Source: CBDCKR01 sp964572045
GTDB lineage: Bacteria > Gemmatimonadota > Gemmatimonadetes > Longimicrobiales > Gaopeijiaceae
Direction of reading: 5' to 3'
DNA length: 39,594 bases
Assembly: GCA_964572045.1 (NCBI GenBank)
Contig: CAZNEI010000024.1
Location: 1 to 39,594, forward strand
Shown: positions 8,505 through 16,366 of the stretch, piece after piece
How positions within the stretch are numbered: the first letter of the stretch is position 1
Layout: each line of letters starts with the position of its first letter
Position numbers and translations under genes: made by a program
The notes under the pieces: model-generated
The model's database searches: none
What the model saw: only the letters and a program-made list of their open reading frames with translations
Told to the model about the DNA's origin: nothing

Positions 8505-8960
8505 GGCATCCTCGTGGCCGGCCTCTATTCCCTACCGGCCCATAGACGGATCTCAGATTCCTTCACTCCAGCTTCAGCCAGCCGGACCCCTAGTCTCAAC
8601 AGTTCTTACAGGTACCAAGTATGTCAATCTGACCACTACGCCTCGGGCACTACCGACCGATGCCTTCGGCCCGTCGATGGCGAGTGATACGCAACGTTGT
8701 CGGACGGGGCCGGAATCTCGGCCGTCTCCGATCACGAACAAAGTCGACCCCCTGCGCCCACTGATGCGCCACTCGCAGCACGGGCAACGGGCAAAAGTAA
8801 GGAGCACGCCGCATGAAGCCCACGGACCTCTGGGATTCCCGGGCGAGAACCGCCATCTTGTACCCTCGTGCGACAGGTGTCCGCGACGTTTGGCGTGAGA
8901 TTCGTCACCTGAGGAGACAGAGACACCAGAGACTTGGGAAGTCACCAATGAGGAGTGCAC
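8505..8960. other. Divergent intergenic region, no gene seen
   Basis: About 455 nt separate the minus-strand MBL-fold gene from the plus-strand winged-helix membrane protein, so both promoters should lie here. On the minus strand a perfect TTGACA (8622-8627) sits about 120 nt before the MBL start, but the matching -10 position (AACTGT, 8599-8604) is weak. Open frames across this region have no protein-like composition. Confidence 0.5.
8599..8627 (-). promoter_or_regulatory. Possible sigma-70 promoter for the MBL-fold gene
   Basis: An exact TTGACA at 8622-8627 is followed after 17 nt by AACTGT, a poor -10. The position would give a leader of about 90 nt. Weak evidence. Confidence 0.28.
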
Positions 8961-10550
8961 GTGGCCAGCAGCGTCGTGGCTGAGACTCGACGGGACGTGC
9001 TCCGAGCCCTTCGGTCTTTGAAGGGCCGGGCCACGGTGGGAGATGTCGTCTCCAGCGCCGGGCTTCCCCGCAACGAGGCGGAGGCGGCCCTCCGAGGTCT
9101 CTTGGAGACACATGAAGGGCACCTCGACGTGTCCGATTCGGGCGAACTCGTCTACGCCTTTGGCCGCAAGCTGATGCGCCGCGACCGGGTGTCCGCCCTG
9201 AGACGTCTCAGGAGGGCGACGGCGAAGTTTCTGAGAGCTGCGTTCAAGGCTTGGATCGTCGCCATGCTGGTCGTCTACTTCGTCGTCTTCGTGGCTCTGG
9301 TGATCGCAGCGATCGTAGCGATGATGTCGAGAGGCGGTGACCGCCGTGGCGGCGGTAGCTGGGGACGTGTGGGGGGTCGCCATCCCGGTCACTTCCACAT
9401 CCCGAGTTTTTGGATCTGGTACTATATCTGGACACCGCGTTGGCGACTCGGCCGACCCTACTACGGTCACCGCTGGGAACGCACCCTCGAGAAGGACGAC
9501 CGACCGCCGTTCTACAAAAAGGTGTTCGCCTTCGTTTTCGGCCCGGATCGCCCAAGACCCACGCAACAGCAGCTCGACCGCTCGACGATCCGGCTGATCC
9601 GAGCGCGGAGGGGCGTACTGACCACGGCTGAACTCATGGAGCACAACGCTCTCCCTCGTCCTCGTGCGGAGGAGGAGATGGGCCGTGTGCTAGGATCGTA
9701 TGGCGGCGAGCCAACCGTATCGCGCAGGGGGGAGCTGGTCTACACCTTTCCGGAGCTCATGGTGAGTGCCCACGGCCGGGTAACGGCGACAGAGCCCAAT
9801 CCGGCCTGGATGCGGCTCGAACATCCGCTCAACCTCACTGGCAACGAGAAGAAGCACGACGTGGTGATCGCCGGGATGAATGGTTTCAATCTCTTGGCAG
9901 GCGTGACGGCGCCCTGGTTCATCTTCCCCCAGCTCGGCATCGGGGGTCCGATTGCCTTCGTCGGCCTCGTTCTCATCCCGGTCATCTTCAGCTCGCTCTT
10001 CTTTTGTATTCCGCTGCTCCGCACCGTCGCCGTGCGGCGCGAGAACGAGAGACGGAGGGCCCGCAATGTCAGGCGCCTAGTGCTCGGGGCAGTCTACCGG
10101 GAAGCCCTGACAGGACAGGGGACACTGACGGTCGAGGCCGCACTTGGCTCGGTTCGCCGTCGACTGAGGGACCAGCCCCCCGAACGGGAAGAGGTAGAGG
10201 CCGCGCTCCACAGTCTCGCCGCCGAATTCGACGCCGATGTCTCAGCTGGGGCGGACGGCGCGCTCGTGTTCGCCTTCCCGGCGATTCGAAGGAGCTTCGT
10301 GGCAAGCGAGACGATCCGACGTAAGCTCCGCCTGGAAGACCGCGAGCTGGGTGACATTGTCTATTCCAGCTCTGATACGTCAGAGGACTCTTCGGAGCGT
10401 GAGCTGGCCGCATTCGACCGCGAGTTGGCGGAGGCGGAGATGGACATGAGCGGTTACCTACCCTCAACCGACCGAGTGGGGTTCGAAGACGAATACGAGA
10501 TCGTCGCCTTCGATGAGGAGTTGCGGAGGCAGAGGATCCGCGTTCGCTAG
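8961..10550 (+). CDS. Membrane protein with three winged-helix-like units, unrecognised
   Basis: About 529 aa. Three sequence units recur (about residues 7-67, 205-264 and 369-440). Each is a helical stretch with a helix-turn-helix look (for example RATVGDVVSSAGLPRNEAEAAL) ending in a beta signature G-x-LV-Y/F-x-F (GELVYAF, GELVYTF, GALVFAF). A membrane helix lies between units 1 and 2 (about 98-122), followed by a Gly/Arg/His stretch and an aromatic patch (SFWIWYYIWTPRWRLG). Two more helices lie between units 2 and 3 (about 315-355). The C-terminus is acidic. The family is unknown to me. Units of this shape can bind protein or DNA, but a function would be a guess. The GTG at 8961 is preferred over the one at 8955 because AGGAG lies 5 nt before it. 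Confidence 0.75.
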   Translation: MASSVVAETRRDVLRALRSLKGRATVGDVVSSAGLPRNEAEAALRGLLETHEGHLDVSDSGELVYAFGRKLMRRDRVSALRRLRRATAKFLRAAFKAWIVAMLVVYFVVFVALVIAAIVAMMSRGGDRRGGGSWGRVGGRHPGHFHIPSFWIWYYIWTPRWRLGRPYYGHRWERTLEKDDRPPFYKKVFAFVFGPDRPRPTQQQLDRSTIRLIRARRGVLTTAELMEHNALPRPRAEEEMGRVLGSYGGEPTVSRRGELVYTFPELMVSAHGRVTATEPNPAWMRLEHPLNLTGNEKKHDVVIAGMNGFNLLAGVTAPWFIFPQLGIGGPIAFVGLVLIPVIFSSLFFCIPLLRTVAVRRENERRRARNVRRLVLGAVYREALTGQGTLTVEAALGSVRRRLRDQPPEREEVEAALHSLAAEFDADVSAGADGALVFAFPAIRRSFVASETIRRKLRLEDRELGDIVYSSSDTSEDSSERELAAFDRELAEAEMDMSGYLPSTDRVGFEDEYEIVAFDEELRRQRIRVR

Positions 10551-10768
10551 GGAAGGGCCATCATCACGGGTACTGTGGCGCATGCCGCTGCATCCGCCCG
10601 AACCCGCTATCGACAGAGCTGGCGCGGAGCGCGCTCGCGCTCTTCACTCCTTCGTCTGTTCCGCCGCCACGGTACGCTGTCGTCGTAGCGGTGCCGTCTG
10701 GTCAGCACTCACGCCCACTTGGCACGCGACAGTCTTGAGGGGCCCGGCGCCCCAGCAGGGCCGCTGGG

Positions 10769-13099
10769 TCAGTCGCTTCCGGTCGGCGACGCCGTCTGCA
10801 GCGTCACGAGCCGAGAGCGGACCGTAGCCATATCGTGGCGGCAGACACCGGCCTTGGCCAACAGCTTAGTCTCGCAGACGTTGCAACGGACGCATTCCTT
10901 GAAGTCCACGTCAGGACCACGGATCGCTCCCGTGGGGCACGACTGCTCGCAAACCTTGCAGACATCGCACTGCTCGACGCGCGGGATGCGGAAGAAGGAC
11001 ACCAGAGAGGCGACGCCCAAGGCCGCTCCAAGCGGGCACGCATACCGGCAGTAAAACCGGGGGATGACCACGGATGCCAACAGGAACGCGCCCGCGATGC
11101 TCCACATCAGGACTGAACTGCTCAGAAAGAACACAGTTCCGAAAGGCTCGAAGTAGCCGTAGATGGAGAGGTCACTACGGAAGATGGCCGTTATGACGAT
11201 GAGCGCGAGGATGCCGTACTTCACGTACAAGGCGCGGTCGTGGATCGGAGCCGGCATCCGGCGCTGGAGCCGCTTCGGGACGACGCGCTCTATGAAATCT
11301 TGGAGGGCCCCGAATGGGCAGAGGAAGCCGCAGAACACCCGGCCCCATAGCAGCGTGGTCAGGACCGTGAACACGATCATGATCAGCATCGCCAAGTCGC
11401 CTAGGTAGACTCCCGGGCCCCCAGCGATGCCGCTGGTGATGTGCGATACGGACAGGAACCCGCCGTCGATCCAACCCAAATACACGAGCGTCGCCCCCAG
11501 GGCGACCCAGCGCACTGCCTTGCCCTTGAAGAGGAAGGCGTGAGTGGCGAGAGCAAGGATCGTGAGGAGGCCCATCACCCGACTCCAGCGGGTTTGCGCC
11601 AGCATCACCGAGACGGCGGACTCGTCCTCGTCCTCGGCGAAGTCGAAGTTGAAGTCAAGGTCCTGGTCGGCATCCACACCGGCCACACTCGCCGAGTCGA
11701 CCGCGACCGTCCCCAACCGGGGCTCGGACGCCTCGGCCTCCGCTTCGGCTTCGGCCGAACCCCCCCCGGGCAACGGCGCCTCGGGCTCTCCATCCCCTCC
11801 ATCGGCGCTGTCCTCCGAGCTCGCGACCGCCGTCTCCGGGGCGGCAGGGGCAGGCTCCGTACCAGGCTTCCCCTCATCCGCACCCGACGTCTCGGCTCCA
11901 AGCTCCGGAGGGGCACGAGCCGCCGGAGGCCCCTCGTCGGGCGACGCGAGCGGCTCCGCAACCATCGGCGCTGCATCGCCGGCCACGAACGCCAAGATCT
12001 GGGGGGCAAGCGAGTACTCGATGGCGATGGGATCGCCTTGGTTGTCGTCGTACTGAATCGTGAACGGTCGGCTCACGTCGATGGTACGGTCCACAAGCAG
12101 AAGCGCAGCGTAGAACACTTGCCCGGCCAGCTTGCCCTGCTCTGGCCGTCCCCAGTAGACCACCTGATTCCTCGGAAGCGGGTAGGCGACCCCATCCTGG
12201 GTTGTCGTCAGCCCCGTGGGCCTGAACCCGGCAATGAAGCTGCCGTCGAGGCCCAGGATCATCAGGTGGAAGTCCTCGTGCCTAGGGCCTACGTCCTCCA
12301 ACATCCCTTGCCACGAACTTGCGCCCACGAGGATGTCGCCAAGCCTGGCGTTGCCGACGTACGCGAACGAGAGGTCGAGCCCGAGAGCGTTGTGGCGAAC
12401 GACAGCCAGCTTGGCGATGAGACCGCTCTCGACCAGCTCCAGCCAGGTGAACCGCTCAAGAGCCTCGGCCGTCAGACCCTCCCCGCCAGGCGCGGCCGTG
12501 ACCGTAGGCGACGGCCGGCGCAGGTAGGCCATAGCCACCTTTCGGGCCGAGTTCCGAATGCCCCGTGCCATCGCGCCTACGCTGATCGTGGCTCCGCTCA
12601 TACCGTCGATGTCCCGGTAGATCCGGAACGGTTCTCCGACGTGTTTGCCTGCGTACTGCGCCTCGACGCCCGGGGCTCGGAGAAAATCTCCCCGAGAAGA
12701 GGCCAGAGCCTCGTGGTGCGCAACAACGGCAGCCCCCGTCAGCCTGCCGGTGAGGTCGACGCCCACCAGAACCTCGATCGATCCGCTATACCCGAACTCT
12801 TCGGGCGGAAGATCCGCAGTTAGGAAGGCGTAGCCGACCAGGCTCGGCTCCCCACCAGCAGGGTCTCCGGCAAGACCCTCGTAGACGGGTGGATCCCCCG
12901 TCTTCTCGGAAAAGCTTGTCGCCTCCGGCAGCACCCTGGCGAGGAGCTGCTCGTCGATGGCGAGGGCGATCTGCGCGGAGGCGCTGCCTGCCAGCGGCGG
13001 AAGAATGAACAGGGCAGCGGCGATGGCGGCGACTACGGGTGAGACCCGGGTGCTCGGAGCATGAGGATGCTGTCCATACGAACCAAGTACGTTGCCCAA
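10769..13099 (-). CDS. NosR-like FMN-binding, 4Fe-4S membrane protein
   Basis: This 776-aa protein has the layout of NosR/RnfG-type electron-transfer proteins. A signal peptide (to about residue 43) is followed by a periplasmic FMN-binding domain whose flavinylation motif SGATIS (168-173) should carry covalent FMN on Thr171, placed by ApbE. An acidic Ala/Glu/Pro/Gly-rich linker (about 385-500) precedes about six membrane helices containing two CxxxCP motifs (FCGFLCP and YCRYACP). At the cytosolic end lie two Fe-S clusters, CxxCxxCxxxCP (711-722) and CVRCNVC (736-742) with a late Cys at 753. It probably moves electrons across the inner membrane. No nosZ, nosD or apbE lies in the window, so NosR proper is not established. 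The start is TTG, and no ATG or GTG fits the signal peptide. Confidence 0.85.
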   Translation of the reverse strand: MGNVLGSYGQHPHAPSTRVSPVVAAIAAALFILPPLAGSASAQIALAIDEQLLARVLPEATSFSEKTGDPPVYEGLAGDPAGGEPSLVGYAFLTADLPPEEFGYSGSIEVLVGVDLTGRLTGAAVVAHHEALASSRGDFLRAPGVEAQYAGKHVGEPFRIYRDIDGMSGATISVGAMARGIRNSARKVAMAYLRRPSPTVTAAPGGEGLTAEALERFTWLELVESGLIAKLAVVRHNALGLDLSFAYVGNARLGDILVGASSWQGMLEDVGPRHEDFHLMILGLDGSFIAGFRPTGLTTTQDGVAYPLPRNQVVYWGRPEQGKLAGQVFYAALLLVDRTIDVSRPFTIQYDDNQGDPIAIEYSLAPQILAFVAGDAAPMVAEPLASPDEGPPAARAPPELGAETSGADEGKPGTEPAPAAPETAVASSEDSADGGDGEPEAPLPGGGSAEAEAEAEASEPRLGTVAVDSASVAGVDADQDLDFNFDFAEDEDESAVSVMLAQTRWSRVMGLLTILALATHAFLFKGKAVRWVALGATLVYLGWIDGGFLSVSHITSGIAGGPGVYLGDLAMLIMIVFTVLTTLLWGRVFCGFLCPFGALQDFIERVVPKRLQRRMPAPIHDRALYVKYGILALIVITAIFRSDLSIYGYFEPFGTVFFLSSSVLMWSIAGAFLLASVVIPRFYCRYACPLGAALGVASLVSFFRIPRVEQCDVCKVCEQSCPTGAIRGPDVDFKECVRCNVCETKLLAKAGVCRHDMATVRSRLVTLQTASPTGSD

Positions 13100-13124
13100 G
13101 ACCTATCTCCCCTAGACGACCCCG

Positions 13125-13142
13125 CCCCGGGTGGACCCGGGG
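13125..13142. terminator. Strong palindromic hairpin between DUF885 and NosR-like genes
   Basis: CCCCGGGT and ACCCGGGG flank GG, giving 7-8 bp in an 18-nt palindrome. It lies between the end of the DUF885 gene and the NosR-like start on the same strand. It may separate their transcripts. No T-run follows on either strand. Confidence 0.35.
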
Positions 13143-13263
13143 GCCCTGAGAGCTTTGACGCGCAAGTCCGAGATGTCAAGGATCGATCCCGTCTCGCCTC
13201 CCGAGCATCGCCCGCAACTCGGGTTCGTCCATTCCTGGAAGTAGCTGAGCGTCCCCACCGTCC

Positions 13264-14912
13264 TCACCAGAGCTTCTGGATTTCGTCTTCGAGGCCCGTC
13301 ATCTCCCACCGGATGAGCGAGACCGGGATCATCCCGGCCGAGTGGAACTCGTCGACAAAGCGCCCAAGATCGAAATCATCACCGAGCTGCTCGGCCCGAT
13401 CGGCCAATAGCTTTTCGATCGCAATCTTACCGATGACGTAGCTTGTCCCGTAGGTGGGCTGCTCCAGGTAAAGCTGCTGCTCACCCCAGACCGTGTTGCT
13501 CTCCGGGGGCATCCAACCTCGAGGCGTCCACTTGGACGCGAATTCAACAGCCTGTCGGATCGTGTATTCGTTACTGTGCAACCTGAGTCCGGCCAGCGCC
13601 CTGCCCGCCCTCTGAGCGAGCAGGATGTATACAAGTTCCTGGGCCCTCGGCTGACTGTCGAGGTATCCCGCCCCCATGACCAGCTCTTCCATTCCCGTCG
13701 CGAAGCCCTCGGCGCGGGCCGACCAAATGTTGTAGAGGAGCGGCATGCTGCGGATGGGGCTCGGCGTCCATACGGGCCAGATCAAACCAGTGAGTGCCGT
13801 GCGCTCTCATGGGCAGGAAGTTCCGGTAGCTCACGTGGTTGAAGAACCCAACGTCGCCTGTCGGGGGCGAGAAACGTCCCTCCCGCTCTAAGAGGGCAGG
13901 CTCGGCGTAGTCCGCCACGGTCATGAAGTCCTGGCGTCCCAAGAAGGTGATGAACTCGCGGACAGCAGCCCGGTACCGCTGTTGGTAGTCGGCCTTGCTG
14001 TCGACCATCTGCAGCTCGGGGAGGTCGCGGTTCTTGTTCTCCAAGAGCTTCAGGTAGGCCCACGAGCGCCCGAGTTCCCGCTCGACGGCGCCACTTGATC
14101 GGCCCACGTGTACGGCAGGAGCTGAACGTTCTTGAGATACCAGTTGTACTCTTCCACGCCGACCCCGGAGGGAGCGGCCATCGATTGATGCCGCTCTTCG
14201 ATCCAGGCGATGAACTCGGCGACAGCCTCCTGGGCTAGAATCGCGTCCCCCGCAAGCGCCGGGTAGTCGTCGGCAACCCGCTCCGCGAGACCGCCGAGAG
14301 TCCCGCTCACGGGCCTAAGGCTCGCACGCTGACGAACCAGAGGTCCGCAGCGTCCACGACGAGGTTCTCCCTGGCCTGCTCAAGGACTGCCGGCATCCTG
14401 CGAATGCCTTCGTGAATCTCCGCCGCATCCGCCTCCGACAGCGGGAACTGGTACCGCCAAAGCTCGATGACCCCGTGCATCACCTCGCCCGCGCGAGCGG
14501 GCACGTCACTCTGCGAGCCGTGGATGAGCATGTAGAATGCCGGATTCCTCGCCCATGGGCGGAGCACTCGATGGTCGAACTCCAAGCCTTTCATCTCGGC
14601 CCGGACGATGTGATGATCCACCTGCTGCGATACCGGCCACCCCTCTGGATCGATTGCCGCCAACCGGGCCTCGTAACGGGACAGCTCCTCGGCCTGCTCG
14701 GCCATCGCCACAGGCGTGTAGTCGGGCACCCCATCAATGAAGGTGGGCCTCTGGATGGCGCGCCATTCGGAGTGGAGCGCAAGCAAGTCCTCGTACCTGT
14801 CGCTTTCGACGACCTGCACCGCCCCCGTGTCGGGAGCATCTTCACACGACAAGAGAAGAAGCAAGGCTACGAGAACCGAAGGGGAGTACGATCGCACAGC
14901 GCGTGGCTCCAT
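13264..14912 (-). pseudogene. DUF885-family lipoprotein gene with three frameshifts
   Basis: Joined across frames, the gene encodes about 549 residues, full length for a DUF885 hydrolase-like protein. The first part has a lipoprotein signal (LLLLLSC) starting at 14912 with GAGGT 5 nt upstream, and runs to a TGA at 14307-14309. The next frame starts as GTGA overlap (14310) and carries YNWYLKNVQLLPYTWADQ. Around 14070-14105 the reading moves to the frame with VERELGRSWAYLKLLE. Around 13753-13785 it moves again, from THWFDLARMDAEPHP to SPIRSMPLLYNIWSARAEGFATGMEELVM, running on to the C-terminus at 13264. No internal stop codon is needed inside the used parts and all family segments are present in order. 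So this is either a very young pseudogene or an intact gene with single-base assembly errors. The rpmB frameshift favours the latter. Confidence 0.8.
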
Positions 14913-15298
14913 GCCGACCTCTGGCACGCGGGCTAGGCGGGAGGGCCTCTTCGAGGAAGGGGGTGGACTCGCAATTCTACATCCGGGCCTGTCGGTCCAC
15001 CAGCACGGCTCGGATCTCCCGTGGAGGTGCGAGCCCAAGGAGGATAGATTGCCGGAGGCAAAACGAGCCCCGGGAGAATCCCATGCGCGCTCTCGCGACG
15101 GCGAGGTCGGCCTGATCGTGGAGCCCACCACCGAGCTAGGGAGAGGGGCCGAGCCCTCAAGGCGGGCTCGACACCTGGAGCAGCTCAGGGTCAGGATCGA
15201 ATCCGACGTCAATCCCGTCCCATCCCGTTGCCGCGGGAAGGGCCGAGCCGTATCCTCGGCGGGCCGCCATAGCCCCGTCACCCGTCCTCGGAGCCGTC
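14913..15298. other. Divergent intergenic region, no gene seen
   Basis: About 385 nt between the DUF885 gene (-) and the exchanger (+). Open frames exist on both strands but lack protein-like composition. Promoters for both genes should lie here. None is clear by eye. Confidence 0.45.
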
Positions 15299-16234
15299 TT
15301 GGACTTTCTTCTCCTTTTCCTCGCACTGCTGGCCCTTTGGAAGGGCACCGACCTTGCCCTGGAGGGTGCCCTTCGGATCAGCGCGCGCTTCGGCGTATCA
15401 CGAGGATTCGTGGGACTGACCGTCCTGGCGATCGGCACGGGCCTGCCCGAACTTGTGGTGGGTGTCATGGGTGGCCTCGAGCAGTTGCAGGGGATCGAGG
15501 CGTCGGGGGTGGTCGTCGGGAACATGACCGGGAGCGTGGTCGCACAGGCGGCCCTCGTACTCGGGGCTTCCGGGCTCTTTGCCCGGCTGCGTCTCCCCCC
15601 CAGGATGATCAAACGTGACGGGATTATCCTGCTGCTTGCGATCGGCGTCTTTGCGTTGGCCGGGATAGACGGACGGATTGGGCGAGGAGAGGGTGTAGTA
15701 CTCATCGGAGCGTACGTGGCTTACCTCGCCGCTCTTGTTCGAAATGAGCGCAACGGCGGCTACACCGCGGAATCAACGGAACGGCCCCTGGTCGTCGACT
15801 GTCTCGCCGTCGGGTTCGGCCTCGTTACGGTCGTGGTCGCAGCCCACGTGGCAGTCCTCAGAGCGATCTCCATCGCCGAATTGTGGAACGTCAGCCAGAC
15901 CGTCATCGGCATCTTTCTGGTGGGGGCCGGGACGAGTCTGCCCGAGCTAGCCCTTTCCATCCGGGCCGCGGCGAAGCGTCACTCCAGCATGTCGGTTGGG
16001 AACGTGATCGGCAGCAACACCTTCGATCTGATGGTTCCGGTGGGAGCGAGCTCGGTGCTCTTCCCCCTCTCCGTCGACCGGCATACGCTGCTGGTCGACG
16101 TGCCCACCATGGTGGTCGTTACGTCCGCGACTCTCCTCTTCCTGCTTGGTCGCAACGGGCTGCGAAGAGGCGAAGCGCTTTCGCTGCTCGGACTGTACGG
16201 AGCGTACCTGGTACTGAGGGTCTTTGTCGTCTGA
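15299..16234 (+). CDS. Sodium/calcium exchanger, YrbG/CaxA type
   Basis: This inner-membrane K+-independent Na+/Ca2+ exchanger-like protein (311 aa, about ten helices) has the two inverted alpha repeats of the family. Repeat 1 is GLTVLAIGTGLPELVVGVMGG with downstream GNMTGS (about residues 39-80). Repeat 2 is VGAGTSLPELALS with downstream GNVIGSNTFD (about residues 208-245). The paired Glu residues in the two PEL motifs and the Asn residues of the GN motifs are the expected ion ligands. A polar loop with NERNGG divides the halves. The start is TTG with GGAG about 6 nt upstream. It would export calcium using a sodium or proton gradient. It converges on the choice-of-anchor B gene. Confidence 0.92.
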   Translation: MDFLLLFLALLALWKGTDLALEGALRISARFGVSRGFVGLTVLAIGTGLPELVVGVMGGLEQLQGIEASGVVVGNMTGSVVAQAALVLGASGLFARLRLPPRMIKRDGIILLLAIGVFALAGIDGRIGRGEGVVLIGAYVAYLAALVRNERNGGYTAESTERPLVVDCLAVGFGLVTVVVAAHVAVLRAISIAELWNVSQTVIGIFLVGAGTSLPELALSIRAAAKRHSSMSVGNVIGSNTFDLMVPVGASSVLFPLSVDRHTLLVDVPTMVVVTSATLLFLLGRNGLRRGEALSLLGLYGAYLVLRVFVV

Positions 16235-16317
16235 ACGGGGTCTTGCCTGCGGGGGCGCACCGACCAGATACGGGAGCCGCGGCGCGATGTGCGAAGATCA
16301 GGACTCAGGGGGCGACA

Positions 16318-16366
16318 CCGACCCGGAGGGTCGGCCTCGCTCTAAGTCTAAGCCCGCAGGCGGGCT
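16318..16366. terminator. Two adjacent hairpins between convergent genes
   Basis: CCGACCC-GGA-GGGTCGG (16318-16334) and AGCCCGC-AG-GCGGGCT (16351-16366) lie between the exchanger and the choice-of-anchor B gene. The second overlaps the latter's stop codon. They probably end transcription from one or both sides, though no long T-run follows. Confidence 0.4.
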
